DNA of 52,286 bases from SHLQ01 sp051011575 (GCA_051011575.1 JBPCTR010000285.1:1-52286), one strand, 5' to 3'; positions 16,567 to 29,045 are shown, numbered from the stretch's first letter. Notes: generated from the letters alone by a model not told the origin. Numbers and translations are program-made.

Positions 16567-17645
16567 CGGCAGCTGCGGAGCGCATCTCGAAAGTTCGCGC
16601 CAGCTTCGAAGAGCATCGAATCGATGCCCTCGTTGTCAGCCATCCGACCAACATTCGTTACTTGACGGGCTTCAGCGGGTCGGCAGGCACGCTGGTGGTC
16701 ACATCCGACCAGGCGGTGCTGATCACCGACGCCCGCTATGCCCTACGTGCACCGGAAGAGATCAGCGAATTCGGCGCACCGGTCGACGTGCGGGTTGCCC
16801 CCGGCGGAGGCCACGGAGCCGTGTCCGAGCTGATTGAACCGCACCCGAGCGTGGGTGCCGAATCCGAACATCTCTCGTGGGCTGCAGCAGAGCGACTCGC
16901 CGGTCACCTGGAGCGTGAGGTCGTCCCAACGACAGGCGTCGTCGAAGCGATTCGGATCTCAAAATCGGCCGAAGAGATCGCGACGATCCGGGCCGCTGCT
17001 GCGATTGCAGACCGCGCGCTTGCCGACGTGAGCGGCGAGCTCGCCTCAGGACTCACCGAGCAGCAGTTCGCCAATGGCGTGAACGCGGCGATGCAACACC
17101 ATGGTGCAGATCGACCGGGATTCGACACGATCGTCGCGACCGGGCTGAACGGCGCCCGGCCTCATCACGCGCCGGGAGACACGTCCATCGAACGCGGTGA
17201 CCTCGTGATCGTCGACTTTGGTGCCGAGCTCGACGGATACAGATCGGACATGACGCGCTCGTTCATCGTCGGCGAACCCACGGCTCGTCAATCGGAACTG
17301 CTCGAGGCGGTCCGAGTCGCCCAGGCTGCCGGCGTGGACGCCGCGGGTCCGGGCGTGCCCACGAAGGAGATCGACCGAGCGTGTCGGACGGCACTCGCCG
17401 AGGCCGGACTGGCCGACTGGTTCACGCACGGCACGGGTCACGGCGTCGGCCTCGATATCCACGAAGCCCCATCGGTGAGTGCCGCCAGCACTGCTACGCT
17501 CGCAGCCGGTTATGTGATCACTGTCGAACCCGGCGTCTACCTTCCCGACGAGGGAGGGGTGCGGTGGGAGGACACACTCGTGATCACCGCCGATGGCGCC
17601 GAGGCACTCACGCACTCGGCCAAACAACCCGTCATCACGGTCTGA
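16563..17645 (+). CDS. Xaa-Pro aminopeptidase (M24 family)
   Basis: Dinuclear metal aminopeptidase/dipeptidase that cleaves before proline (PepP/PepQ type), cytoplasmic. The creatinase-like N-terminal domain reads ALVVSHPTNIRYLTGFSGS. All five metal ligands of the C-terminal pita-bread fold are visible: the two Asp in VDFGAELDGYRSDMTRSF, the His in THGTGHGVGLDIHEAP, and the two Glu in TVEPGVYLPDEGGVRWEDTL. ATG 16563 overlaps the aroB stop and gives 360 residues; an in-frame ATG at 16542 inside aroB is less likely. The position just before efp is widespread among bacteria. Confidence 0.93.
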   Translation: MTAAAERISKVRASFEEHRIDALVVSHPTNIRYLTGFSGSAGTLVVTSDQAVLITDARYALRAPEEISEFGAPVDVRVAPGGGHGAVSELIEPHPSVGAESEHLSWAAAERLAGHLEREVVPTTGVVEAIRISKSAEEIATIRAAAAIADRALADVSGELASGLTEQQFANGVNAAMQHHGADRPGFDTIVATGLNGARPHHAPGDTSIERGDLVIVDFGAELDGYRSDMTRSFIVGEPTARQSELLEAVRVAQAAGVDAAGPGVPTKEIDRACRTALAEAGLADWFTHGTGHGVGLDIHEAPSVSAASTATLAAGYVITVEPGVYLPDEGGVRWEDTLVITADGAEALTHSAKQPVITV

Positions 17646-17670
17646 GAAGAACGTCTCCCAGGAGCCTGCA

Positions 17671-18234
17671 ATGCCCACGATCACCACGAATGACCTGAAA
17701 AACGGTATGCATCTCGACCTCGAGGGCGACCTCGTGCAGATTCAGTCGTTTCAGCACGTGAAGCCCGGGAAGGGGCATGCGTTCGTCCGAACCACACTCA
17801 AGAACGTTCGCACGGGCTCCACCGTCGACCGCACGTTCCGAGCCGGAGAGAAAGTGGAGCGCGCGATGATCGACAAGCGCGACATGCAGTATCTCTACAA
17901 GGACGGCGCCGACTACGTTTTCATGGACAACGAGACGTACGACCAGCGAAACGTCAGCCCGGACACGCTTGGCAGTTCAGCCGATTTCATCATCGAAGGC
18001 AGGAGCGCGATCGTTCTTCTGTTCGGCGAAGAGATCGTGGGTACCGACCTGCCCGCCTCGGTCGAGCTGACAATCAAGGAAACCGAGCCGGGCCTCCAGG
18101 GCGACCGGAGCTCGGGCGGCACCAAGCCGGCCACGCTCGAGACCGGCAAGAACATCCAGGTGCCGCTGTTCATCAACATCGGTGACGTCGTCAAGGTAGA
18201 TACGCGATCCGGCGACTACCTCTCACGCGCGTGA
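17671..18234 (+). CDS. efp: Translation elongation factor P
   Basis: Relieves ribosome stalling at polyproline. The 187-residue protein has the usual three beta-barrel domains. The tip loop reads VKPGKGHAFV with Lys34 at the residue that is modified in many bacteria; no epmA or epmB gene is seen here. ATG 17671 is chosen over upstream in-frame starts because CAGGAG precedes it at proper distance and MPTITTNDLKNGMHL is the normal N-terminus. It overlaps nusB through GTGA. Confidence 0.97.
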   Translation: MPTITTNDLKNGMHLDLEGDLVQIQSFQHVKPGKGHAFVRTTLKNVRTGSTVDRTFRAGEKVERAMIDKRDMQYLYKDGADYVFMDNETYDQRNVSPDTLGSSADFIIEGRSAIVLLFGEEIVGTDLPASVELTIKETEPGLQGDRSSGGTKPATLETGKNIQVPLFINIGDVVKVDTRSGDYLSRA

Positions 18235-18647
18235 GCGGTTCGCCACTCCACATCAGTCGACGGGACGATCGCGAAGCGGCTCTGGCCTTACTGTATGAAG
18301 CCGACATGAGCGGTGACTCCATCGACGAGGTCGTCCTCCGGAACTCGGCCGACATCGACGACTACAGCACACAGATGGTGCTTGGTGTCGATGGGCTCCT
18401 CGATGGCATCGACGAGCAGATCGACGCGGTCGCCGAGGACTGGACGGTGTCGCGTATGCCAGGAATCGATCGATCCATTCTTCGGATGAGCGTTTGGGAG
18501 CTTCTGAGCCGCGAGGACATTCCGATCACCGCGGTGGTGTCTGAGGCGGTTGCGCTGGCCAATCAGTACTCGACCGAGAAATCGGCGCCGTTCATCAACG
18601 GGGTGCTTGTGAAGCTCGCCGAGCTCATCCGTCCAGAGGATGATTGA
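18231..18647 (+). CDS. nusB: Transcription antitermination factor NusB
   Basis: RNA-binding helical protein that, with NusE (S10), acts on boxA during rRNA transcription. The 138-residue chain has the family motifs SRRDDREAALALLYEAD, RMPGIDRSILRMSVWELL and EAVALANQYSTEKSAPFING. efp-nusB is a conserved pair, here joined by a GTGA overlap. The following GNAT gene starts 8 nt before its stop. Confidence 0.95.
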   Translation: MSGSPLHISRRDDREAALALLYEADMSGDSIDEVVLRNSADIDDYSTQMVLGVDGLLDGIDEQIDAVAEDWTVSRMPGIDRSILRMSVWELLSREDIPITAVVSEAVALANQYSTEKSAPFINGVLVKLAELIRPEDD

Positions 18648-19116
18648 ACCGACCCGAACCCTGAGGAACTGGCGGCCGGCCGACGCGCCGGCCCTGATGG
18701 CGGCATGGACCGATGCCGACGTCGCCGCGTGGAATCCGGTGCCTCCGACGCCCTCGATCGATATCGCAGAGAGATGGATCAACGGAGTCTCGAATCAAAC
18801 GAGCACCGCCGACGCCGCCGATCGAGTTCTCGTCGACGACGCAGGGAACGTCCTGGGGGAGGTAGGCCTGCAGCTGGATCGAAGACGTTCGATCGCCGAA
18901 CTCGGTTTCTGGGTGGCGACAACCGCGCGGCGTCGCGGTGTTGGCGCTGATCTGCTCGGTCGCGTTCCCGCATTGCTCACCGAACTCGGCGTCGAGCGAG
19001 CGTTCGCCATGGTCGACCCTCAGAACGGACCGGCTCTCGCGCTCATGGAGCGCAGCGGGTGGATCGAAGTCCACACGACTGGTGACCGCCGAGGATTCAT
19101 GGTGGAGGCGCTCTAG
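18640..19116 (+). CDS. GNAT family N-acetyltransferase
   Basis: Product of 158 residues of the RimJ/RimL-like acetyltransferase type. It begins IEPTRTLRNWRPADAPALMA and carries the acetyl-CoA binding motif A as ELGFWVATTARRRGVGADLL, then ALMERSGWIEV near the C-terminus. The acceptor is unknown: it could be a ribosomal protein N-terminus or a small molecule. Translationally coupled to nusB. Its TAG stop overlaps the stop of the convergent phzF gene in the palindrome CTAG. Confidence 0.85.
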   Translation: MIEPTRTLRNWRPADAPALMAAWTDADVAAWNPVPPTPSIDIAERWINGVSNQTSTADAADRVLVDDAGNVLGEVGLQLDRRRSIAELGFWVATTARRRGVGADLLGRVPALLTELGVERAFAMVDPQNGPALALMERSGWIEVHTTGDRRGFMVEAL

Positions 19117-19982
19117 AGGTCGACCGTCCCGATGACGCAGGTGACCGCATCGCCTCCAACCCAGACCTCACCGTCGGCTTCGTCCACGTACACCCGGCCG
19201 GAGCGACCGATCGCCGTTCCCTGCGACGCGGTATACGGCGCCTCGAGTGTTCCGTCGCCGAGCAGCCACTGGGCAAGAGCTGCGTTCAGGGACCCGGTGA
19301 CAGGATCCTCGGCCGCGGCCTCACCCGAGCGGAAGAAGGCCCGTACCTCGATTGCAGGCTCAGGAGATCCGGTCGACCCGACCACACCAATCTTGGCGAC
19401 GACACCCACCGGGTAGGGACCGACCACACCCACGTCGTAGCTCTCCTCGGCGCTGAAGTCGGGTTTCAGCCCAAGGACGGTTTGGGCGTCGGCGAGCCGG
19501 ACGGCGATCCATCCGGGCCCGTTGTCGGCCCACTGCGCGTCAACCACCTCGGATCGATCGATGCCGAGGACACGACAGACTCGATCGAGGTCGGCGTCAT
19601 CGACGGGACCATCGCGAATGAGTGGGGGAGCGGCGAACGCCAACCGACCGTTGGCGTGGCGAAGCGTGACGAGTCCGACGCCACACTCCTGGATCACCCT
19701 GCCATCGGTGGCCGGCGCACCGCCCGCTTCGAGCCACGCGTGGCATGTACCGATGGTCGGGTGGCCTGCGAACGGCAGCTCGGACCCCGGGGTGAAGATG
19801 CGCACGCGGTAGTCCGCAGCCGGATCGGTCGGCGACAGAACAAACGTTGTCTCGCTGAGGTTCGTCCAGTGCGCAAACCGCTGCATCTCCTCAGTACTCA
19901 GACCGTCGGCGCCGTGTACCACGGCGACCGGATTGCCTCGATAGGGCACAGCGGTGAACACGTCGACCTGTCGGAAGTCCAT
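19113..19982 (-). CDS. PhzF family isomerase/epimerase-like protein
   Basis: Member of the PhzF/DapF-fold family (289 residues). Family motifs are DVFTAVPYRGNPVAVV at the N-terminus, NLSETTFVL with the catalytic Glu, GSELPFAGHPTIGT, and the second-domain DPVTGSLNAALAQWLL. The members' substrates vary (phenazine precursor isomerisation in PhzF itself); no phenazine genes are nearby, so the reaction here is unknown. Two adjacent ATG codons are possible; 19982 lies 7 nt after a TAATCT box on this strand, whereas 19985 would be only 4 nt from it. Confidence 0.87.
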   Translation of the reverse strand: MDFRQVDVFTAVPYRGNPVAVVHGADGLSTEEMQRFAHWTNLSETTFVLSPTDPAADYRVRIFTPGSELPFAGHPTIGTCHAWLEAGGAPATDGRVIQECGVGLVTLRHANGRLAFAAPPLIRDGPVDDADLDRVCRVLGIDRSEVVDAQWADNGPGWIAVRLADAQTVLGLKPDFSAEESYDVGVVGPYPVGVVAKIGVVGSTGSPEPAIEVRAFFRSGEAAAEDPVTGSLNAALAQWLLGDGTLEAPYTASQGTAIGRSGRVYVDEADGEVWVGGDAVTCVIGTVDL

Positions 19983-19989
19983 CATCGGA

Positions 19990-19995
19990 AGATTA
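19990..19995 (-). promoter_or_regulatory. Putative -10 box of the phzF-like gene
   Basis: TAATCT on the minus strand ends 7 nt before ATG 19982; leaderless arrangement. Confidence 0.45.
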
Positions 19996-20074
19996 TCGAT
20001 CAGCGGGTGCGTGATCGGAAGAGATCCGCTCGGAAAACCGTTGCCCGATGAGCGCGACGAGAGGGCACAGCCAG

Positions 20075-20080
20075 TACGGT
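20075..20080 (+). promoter_or_regulatory. Putative -10 box of the pyrimidine operon
   Basis: TACGGT lies just upstream of the PyrR-binding hairpin. Initiation about 7 nt downstream (near 20087) would put the hairpin at the very 5' end of the mRNA. No clear -35 sequence was seen. Confidence 0.45.
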
Positions 20081-20089
20081 GAGAACTCG

Positions 20090-20122
20090 ACCGTGAAACG
20101 AGTCCCGTGAGGCTCGAACGGT
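20090..20122 (+). promoter_or_regulatory. PyrR-binding RNA hairpin (pyr leader)
   Basis: The sequence AGTCCCGTGAGGCT at 20101-20114 matches the known PyrR-binding loop consensus ARUCCNGNGAGGYU at every position. It is held by a lower stem ACCGU (20090-20094) with ACGGU (20118-20122), a purine-rich bulge GAAA on the 5' side, and an upper stem CGAG/CUCG, which is the expected architecture. There is no room for a terminator/antiterminator switch. The GGGAGGA ribosome site starts 1 nt after the stem, so PyrR bound with UMP or UTP probably blocks translation, as described for mycobacterial pyr operons. Confidence 0.88.
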
Positions 20123-20132
20123 GGGAGGAACG

Positions 20133-20750
20133 TTGACGAACGCGCCGAACAGCGCCGAGGGCGGGCACGCCGAGCACGACTCGCAGGGCCGTTTCAGCAG
20201 GGTCACCGACAGCCGTTTCGTCTCCCACAGTCAGGTGCTTTCATCCGAAGACCTCGCTCGTGCGACCAGGCGCATGGCTCACGAGATCATCGAACACAAC
20301 CATGGCCTTGACGGTGTCGTGTTGATAGGGCTCGAGCGTGGTGGGGTGCCCGTCGCGGAGGCCCTGGCCGAGGCCATCCAATCGATCGAGGATGTCGACG
20401 TGCCCGTCGGTTCTGTTGACGTCAGCTTCTATCGCGACGACATCGGAACGACGACCGTGCTGCCCGAGGTCACTCGTATTCCCTTCCCGGTCACCGATAC
20501 CCATGTGGTCCTGTGTGATGACGTTCTGTACACCGGCCGAACCGTGCGGTCGGCCCTCGATGCGGTCACGGACTTCGGACGGCCGAGCACGATCCAGCTC
20601 GCGGTGATGGTCGACCGAGGCCATCGGGAACTCCCGATTCGGCCCGACTACATCGGCAAGAACCTACCGACGAGTCGCGACGAGCTCGTTCGGGTCTCGA
20701 GCGATGGCGTCGAACTCGGTCATGTCGAGCCGCTGCAGGAGGAGGAATGA
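20133..20750 (+). CDS. pyrR: Pyr operon regulator PyrR / uracil phosphoribosyltransferase
   Basis: UMP/UTP-responsive mRNA-binding repressor with PRTase fold. Family motifs are LSSEDLARATRRMAHEIIEH, VVLIGLERGGVPVAEAL, SFYRDDIGT, and the PRPP loop VVLCDDVLYTGRTVRSALDA; it ends with VDRGHRELPIRPDYIGKNLP. The frame opens at GTG 20121, but that codon lies in the RNA hairpin stem; TTG 20133, 4 nt after GGGAGGA, is the best start and gives 205 residues. This leaves a non-conserved N-terminal extension of about 33 residues. It is the first gene of the operon it controls. Confidence 0.93.
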   Translation: MTNAPNSAEGGHAEHDSQGRFSRVTDSRFVSHSQVLSSEDLARATRRMAHEIIEHNHGLDGVVLIGLERGGVPVAEALAEAIQSIEDVDVPVGSVDVSFYRDDIGTTTVLPEVTRIPFPVTDTHVVLCDDVLYTGRTVRSALDAVTDFGRPSTIQLAVMVDRGHRELPIRPDYIGKNLPTSRDELVRVSSDGVELGHVEPLQEEE

Positions 20751-21676
20751 AGGACCTTCTCACGATCGATCAGATCGGCCGCGACGGCATCGAGGAGATC
20801 ATGACGGCGGCCGACAGTTTCGCTGAAGTGTGCCGACGGCCGATTCCCAAGGTTCCGGCGTTACGCGGCAAGACGATTGCGTCGATGTTTTTCGAAGATT
20901 CGACTCGAACGCGCACGTCGTTCGAGACGGCGGCCAAACGCCTGTCGGCCGACATCATGAACTTCAGCGCATCGTCGTCGTCTGTGAACAAGGGTGAATC
21001 CCTGCGCGACACCGTGGAAACGATCGAGGCGATGGGCGTTCACGGGATCATCATCAGACATGCCAGCTCCGGCGCACCACAACAGATCTCGCGTTGGTCA
21101 TCGGCCTCGGTGATCAATGGCGGCGACGGGTGGCAATCGCACCCGACCCAGGCGCTCCTCGATGTGTACACGGTGCGAGAGGAGGGCCGGTCGTTCGACG
21201 GACTCCGGGTCGCCATCGTTGGCGACATCACCCACTCTCGCGTCGCTCGGAGCAACATTCAGGCCTTCTCGGCGCTCGGTGCCGAGGTCACGCTCGTTGC
21301 GCCGCCGACACTCCTCCCACCACACGTCGAAGCGCTCGGAGCGAAGGTCTCCCACGACATCGATGCGACCCTTCGCGACACCGATGTGCTCTATCTGCTG
21401 CGTATGCAACGGGAACGGATGGACCAGGCGCTCGTGCCGTCGTTGGGGGAGTACCACCGCTCCTTCGGGCTGACGCCGAACCGGGCGAAGGCGCTCTCGG
21501 ACTCGGCGCTCATCATGCATCCCGGTCCGATGAATCGAGGGATCGAGATCTCTCCCGAAGTCATCGACGATCCTCGAGTGAGGGTGCTCGACCAGGTCAC
21601 CAACGGGGTCATCGTTCGGATGGCGGTCCTCTACCTGGTCCTGGGTTCGGCCGCCGCTGATCGGAGGGCATCGTGA
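20747..21676 (+). CDS. pyrB: Aspartate carbamoyltransferase, catalytic chain
   Basis: Condenses carbamoyl phosphate with aspartate (second step of UMP synthesis). The carbamoyl-phosphate loop is FFEDSTRTRTSFETAAKRL, with the HPTQALLDVYT segment for the second substrate and HPGPMNRG near the C-terminus. The 309-residue length is normal. A strong GGAGGAGG ribosome site lies inside the end of pyrR and the start overlaps its stop (ATGA). No regulatory pyrI gene is present. Confidence 0.97.
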   Translation: MKDLLTIDQIGRDGIEEIMTAADSFAEVCRRPIPKVPALRGKTIASMFFEDSTRTRTSFETAAKRLSADIMNFSASSSSVNKGESLRDTVETIEAMGVHGIIIRHASSGAPQQISRWSSASVINGGDGWQSHPTQALLDVYTVREEGRSFDGLRVAIVGDITHSRVARSNIQAFSALGAEVTLVAPPTLLPPHVEALGAKVSHDIDATLRDTDVLYLLRMQRERMDQALVPSLGEYHRSFGLTPNRAKALSDSALIMHPGPMNRGIEISPEVIDDPRVRVLDQVTNGVIVRMAVLYLVLGSAAADRRAS

Positions 21677-22977
21677 CCACCTACGCACTGCGGGGCGGAA
21701 CGATCGTCGGCACCGGCGGAACCCGGCCCGCCGATGTTCTGTGGGCCGGCGGCGAAATCACCGCTGTCGGACAACACATCGAACTCCCCGATGGCGTCAT
21801 CGAGATCGATGCGACCGATTGTTTCGTGCTTCCTGGTCTCGTCGACCTGCACACCCACCTTCGCGAACCGGGCGGGGAAGAGGCCGAGACGATCCAGACG
21901 GGCGCACGCGGCGCCGCACTCGGTGGTTTCACCGCAATCGTGGCGATGCCCAACACCGATCCCACGGCCGACTCGCCGTCGATCGTTCGTGATGTTCTTG
22001 CGATCGCGGAGGGCGCGGCGTGTGAGGTCGTGCCGTCAGCTGCAATGACGATCGGTCGGCGGGGCGAGATGCTCACACCGATGGGGGAACTCGCAGCGAT
22101 GGGCGTGCGGATCTTCACCGACGATGGATCAGGCGTGCAGAACCCAGCGCTCATGCGTCGGATCATGGAGTACGCGACAGGTCTTTCCGCCATCACCGGC
22201 AGCGGCAACGTCGTTCTCGCTCAGCATTGCGAGGTCGAGTCACTCTCGGCAGGCGGGCACATGCACGAAGGCGAGTGGTCGACCCGTCTCGGAATGGGTG
22301 GCCAACCGATCGAGGCCGAGACGCTCATGATGATGCGCGACATCGCACTCGCCTCTCGTACCGGTGCCCACATCCACTTCCAGCACGTGTCGACCGCTGA
22401 TGGCGTCGAGCTCGTGCGGGCCGCCAAAGCCCGGGGTGTTCAGGTCACCGCCGAGGCCACGACCCATCACTTCACCCTCACCGATGCCAACTGCGCATCG
22501 TTCGATCCCGTTTACAAGGTCCACCCGCCACTTCGGACCGATGTCGACCTGGCAGCAATCCGCCTCGGTCTGACCGACGGCACCATCGACGCCATCGCCA
22601 CCGATCACGCACCCCACGAGCCGCACACCAAGGAGTTCCCCTTCGATCAGGCGCCGCCAGGGATGCTTGGGCTCGAGACCGCACTCGCTCTCACACACAC
22701 CGAACTCGATCTGCCCATCGAGTCGATCGTCGCCCTCATGAGCGTGAACCCGGCCCGGATCGCTGGGCTCGACGACCGGCACGGACGACCGATCGCGCCG
22801 GGCGAGCCGGTGAACCTCACCGTTTTCGACCCGACGGAACGATGGACCGTGCGGGGGGTCGACATGGCGAGCCGCAGCCTCAACACCCCCTACGAGGGTC
22901 GCGAACTGCAGGGACGAGTGCGGCACACCGTGCTGCACGGTGATCTGGTGATCGAGAACGGAACCGCGAAGCGATGA
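21673..22977 (+). CDS. pyrC: Dihydroorotase (type I)
   Basis: Zinc amidohydrolase that cyclises carbamoyl aspartate to dihydroorotate. The first metal pair is in LVDLHTHLREPGG (near residues 60-62), later ligands are in LAQHCE and HFQHVSTADGVELV, and the catalytic Asp is in AIATDHAPHEPHTK. The 434-residue length and motifs fit the type I (long) bacterial class that often associates with PyrB. It starts inside the pyrB stop codon (GTGA). Confidence 0.96.
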   Translation: MTTYALRGGTIVGTGGTRPADVLWAGGEITAVGQHIELPDGVIEIDATDCFVLPGLVDLHTHLREPGGEEAETIQTGARGAALGGFTAIVAMPNTDPTADSPSIVRDVLAIAEGAACEVVPSAAMTIGRRGEMLTPMGELAAMGVRIFTDDGSGVQNPALMRRIMEYATGLSAITGSGNVVLAQHCEVESLSAGGHMHEGEWSTRLGMGGQPIEAETLMMMRDIALASRTGAHIHFQHVSTADGVELVRAAKARGVQVTAEATTHHFTLTDANCASFDPVYKVHPPLRTDVDLAAIRLGLTDGTIDAIATDHAPHEPHTKEFPFDQAPPGMLGLETALALTHTELDLPIESIVALMSVNPARIAGLDDRHGRPIAPGEPVNLTVFDPTERWTVRGVDMASRSLNTPYEGRELQGRVRHTVLHGDLVIENGTAKR

Positions 22978-23005
22978 TCGTGCGTGCACGAATGGAGAGT
23001 GAGCG

Positions 23006-24077
23006 ATGAAAGAAGCGGCGCTGGTGCTGCAGGACGGCACAGTGTTCGAAGGAGAGGCAATCGGCGCGGAGGCCCCCGGAGGGGTGAGCAGCGGCGAGGT
23101 CGTCTTCAACACGGTGATGGCCGGATATCAGGAGGTTCTCAGCGATCCCTCGTACGCGGGACAGATCATTACGTTCACGTACCCTCACATCGGGAACTAC
23201 GGCGTGAACGGCGACGACTACGAAAGCCGTGGGACCTTCTGTCGAGGGGTAATCATCCGCGACCCCGCGCGGCGGTCGAGCAACCACCGGGCGGAGGGCG
23301 ATCTCGACTCATTTCTGCAGAAGCACTCGCTTGCCGGTATCGCAGGGCTCGACACCCGCCGCCTCACGAGGCACATCCGCGATTTCGGGGCCATCCCCGG
23401 GGCGTTCGGAACCGCCGATGAGGCCACACTCCGCGAGGCGGCGAAGGCCGAGCCCGGAACCGACGGCATCGACCTGGTCGCCACCGTGACCTGTGACGAG
23501 CCATACACCGTGTCTTCGGATGGGCCGCGACGAATCGTGGCGATGGACTTCGGCATAAAATCCTCGATCCTCGCTCAGCTTCGAGATCTCGGAACGATCG
23601 AGGTCGTGCCTGCGGCAACCAGCGCCGCCGAGATTCTCGAACACGAACCCGACGGTGTGTTTCTCTCGAACGGTCCGGGCGACCCGGAACCGCTCGACTA
23701 CGTTCGATCCACGATCGGAGAGCTGTTGGGCAGGGTACCGATCTTCGGGATCTGCCTCGGCCACCAACTGCTGTCGGCCACCCTCGGCGCCGACACATAC
23801 AAACTCCGCTTCGGTCACCACGGTGGCAACCAACCGGTGAAGCGCCTGCGCGATGGCAAGGTCGAGATCACGTCCCAGAACCACAACTTTGCCGTCGACG
23901 AGGCGAGCATGGTCGACGCCGAACTCACCCACATCAATCTGAACGACAACACCGTGCAGGGGATGCGGTGTACGACCGCTCCCGCCTTCAGCGTGCAATA
24001 TCACCCCGAAGCCAGCCCCGGGCCCCACGACTCCCGCTATCTTTTCGACGATTTTGAACAGCTCATGGAGGGTTTTG

Positions 24078-24091
<14 letters not shown>
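23006..24091 (+). CDS. carA: Carbamoyl-phosphate synthase, small (glutaminase) chain
   Basis: Class I glutamine amidotransferase subunit that delivers ammonia to CarB. The catalytic Cys is in FGICLGHQLLS and the His/Glu pair in FSVQYHPEASPGPHD; the N-terminal domain has SGEVVFNTVMAGYQEVLSDP. The 361-residue length is normal. It follows pyrC after 28 nt, the only notable gap inside the operon, and carB starts 14 nt before its end. Confidence 0.97.
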
Positions 24092-27384
<3,293 letters not shown>

Positions 27385-27392
<8 letters not shown>

Positions 27393-28311
27393 CCTGTCCA
27401 CGAGGGTCGGCCGGGTCCAACTCCCGAATCCGGTCATGACCGCCTCCGGTACCGCCGGACATGGCAGTGAGTTGGGCGGATATGTCGATCTCTCGTCGCT
27501 CGGCGCTCTCGTGGTCAAGTCGTTGTCGGTGATGCCGTGGCCGGGTAATCCGGCGCCCCGCGTCACGGAGATCCCGGGCGGCATGATGAACAGCGTGGGG
27601 CTCCAGGGACCGGGCGTCGCCGGGTGGATCGAAAAGGAACTCCCCGCACTCCGCCGCGCCGGCGCCCGCATCGTCGTCAGCATCTGGGGGCGGACGGTCG
27701 ATGAATATCGCGCTGCCGCCGAAGCACTCGAATCCATCCAGAGCGACCTCGCCGCCGTCGAGGTGAACGTTTCGTGTCCCAATCTCGAGGATCGTCGGCG
27801 TATGTTCGCGCACTCCACCGAGAGTGCGGCCGAGGTCATCCGCGCAACCGCCGGACTCGATGTCCCGCGTTGGGCGAAGCTGAGCCCGAACGTCGCCGAC
27901 ATCGCCGACATCGCCGACGCAGTTCATGGGGCCGGCGCGGACGCGGTCACCCTCACGAACACGCTTCTGGGGCTTGTGCTCGACCCGGCGACAGGCGCAC
28001 CAGTTCTGGGCGGCGGTGGCGGTGGAGTGTCCGGACCAGCGATGCGGCCGGTGGCTCTCCGAGCCGTATATGACGTTTCGGCGGCGCATCCAGACATTCC
28101 TGTGATCGGCGTCGGGGGTATCGCAGCCGCTGAGCATGCGGTGCAGTACCTTCGGGCGGGCGCGGCAGCGGTGCAGGTCGGGACGGCAACCTTCGCCGAT
28201 CCCCGCACGACCGGTCGGATCATCTCCGACCTTCGCACCTGGTGTCGTCGACATGACGTGACCCGAGTACGCGATCTCATACGAACCGCACACGCAGGAG
28301 ACTCCACATGA
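27385..28311 (+). CDS. pyrD: Dihydroorotate dehydrogenase, class 1 (1B-like)
   Basis: FMN enzyme oxidising dihydroorotate to orotate. The catalytic base is a cysteine (EVNVSCPN), which marks class 1 rather than the membrane quinone-linked class 2. Other motifs are NPVMTASGTAGHGSEL, MMNSVGLQGPGV and GGGGGVSGPAMRPVALRAV, closer to 1B than 1A. Class 1B enzymes normally use a PyrK Fe-S/FAD subunit, and none is encoded in the window. GTG 27385 overlaps carB by 8 nt and gives 308 residues; no membrane anchor is seen. Confidence 0.92.
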
Positions 28312-29003
28312 CCGAGGCCCCCGATGAACTCCGCCAGAAGCTGTGTCTCGCGCTCGACGTCGACGATCTCGTCGAGGCTGTCCGCCTTGGGAAGACGCTG
28401 TCGCCGTGGTTCGGTGCCGCCAAGATAGGGCTCGAGCTCTACACCGCTGCCGGCACCGATGCGATCGGCACGCTCATCGGGATGGGATACGAGGTATTCC
28501 TTGATCTGAAGATGTACGACATCCCGAGCACGGTCGAGAAGGCCTCCCGCGTGCTCGGCGCACTCGGCGTCACCTATGCGACCTACCACGCTCAGGGAGG
28601 CGTCGACGTTCTTCGCGCCGGTGCAGATGGCCTTCGGGAGGGCGCGTCCAGCGCAGGGCTGCCGGAGCCAAAACCACTGGCGATCACCGTGCTGACGTCA
28701 GATGCGGATGCCCCCGAACACATCATGCCGAAGCGGGTTCTCACTTCGGCCGAAGCCGGTATGGCCGGGCTCGTGTGTTCTGCCGACGATGTGAAGGAGG
28801 CGACGCACTACGCACCCCGACTCCTCAAGGTCACTCCCGGAATCCGGCCCGCAGGTGCTGACGCCCACGACCAGGCTCGTGTCGCCACTCCCAAGGCGGC
28901 CCTCGAGGCCGGCTCCGATCTACTCGTGATCGGTCGGGCCGTCACCCTCGCCGAGGACCGCGCAGGTGCGGCCGAGGCGATCGTCGACAGCATCCTCTCC
29001 TGA
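28308..29003 (+). CDS. pyrF: Orotidine 5'-phosphate decarboxylase
   Basis: Last step of UMP synthesis. The catalytic DxKxxD signature is VFLDLKMYDIPSTVEKA; LCLALDVDDL at the start and VTPGIRPAG and LVIGRAVTLAED at the phosphate-binding end complete the TIM barrel. This is the PyrF type of about 230 residues (231 here). It is joined to pyrD by ATGA and ends the pyrimidine operon; the next gene has its own -10-like box. Confidence 0.96.
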   Translation: MTEAPDELRQKLCLALDVDDLVEAVRLGKTLSPWFGAAKIGLELYTAAGTDAIGTLIGMGYEVFLDLKMYDIPSTVEKASRVLGALGVTYATYHAQGGVDVLRAGADGLREGASSAGLPEPKPLAITVLTSDADAPEHIMPKRVLTSAEAGMAGLVCSADDVKEATHYAPRLLKVTPGIRPAGADAHDQARVATPKAALEAGSDLLVIGRAVTLAEDRAGAAEAIVDSILS

Positions 29004-29032
29004 TTGCTGGCATTCCAATTCTGCCCAACCGA

Positions 29033-29038
29033 TAGCGT
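29033..29038 (+). promoter_or_regulatory. Putative -10 box of the integration host factor gene
   Basis: TAGCGT ends 7 nt before GTG 29046, which selects that start among several in-frame GTG/TTG codons. Confidence 0.45.
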
Positions 29039-29045
29039 GTCCCCG

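Noticed and set aside
20121..20123. GTG as the pyrR start
   Set aside because: It lies in the 3' arm of the PyrR-binding hairpin and before the ribosome site; TTG 20133 fits better.
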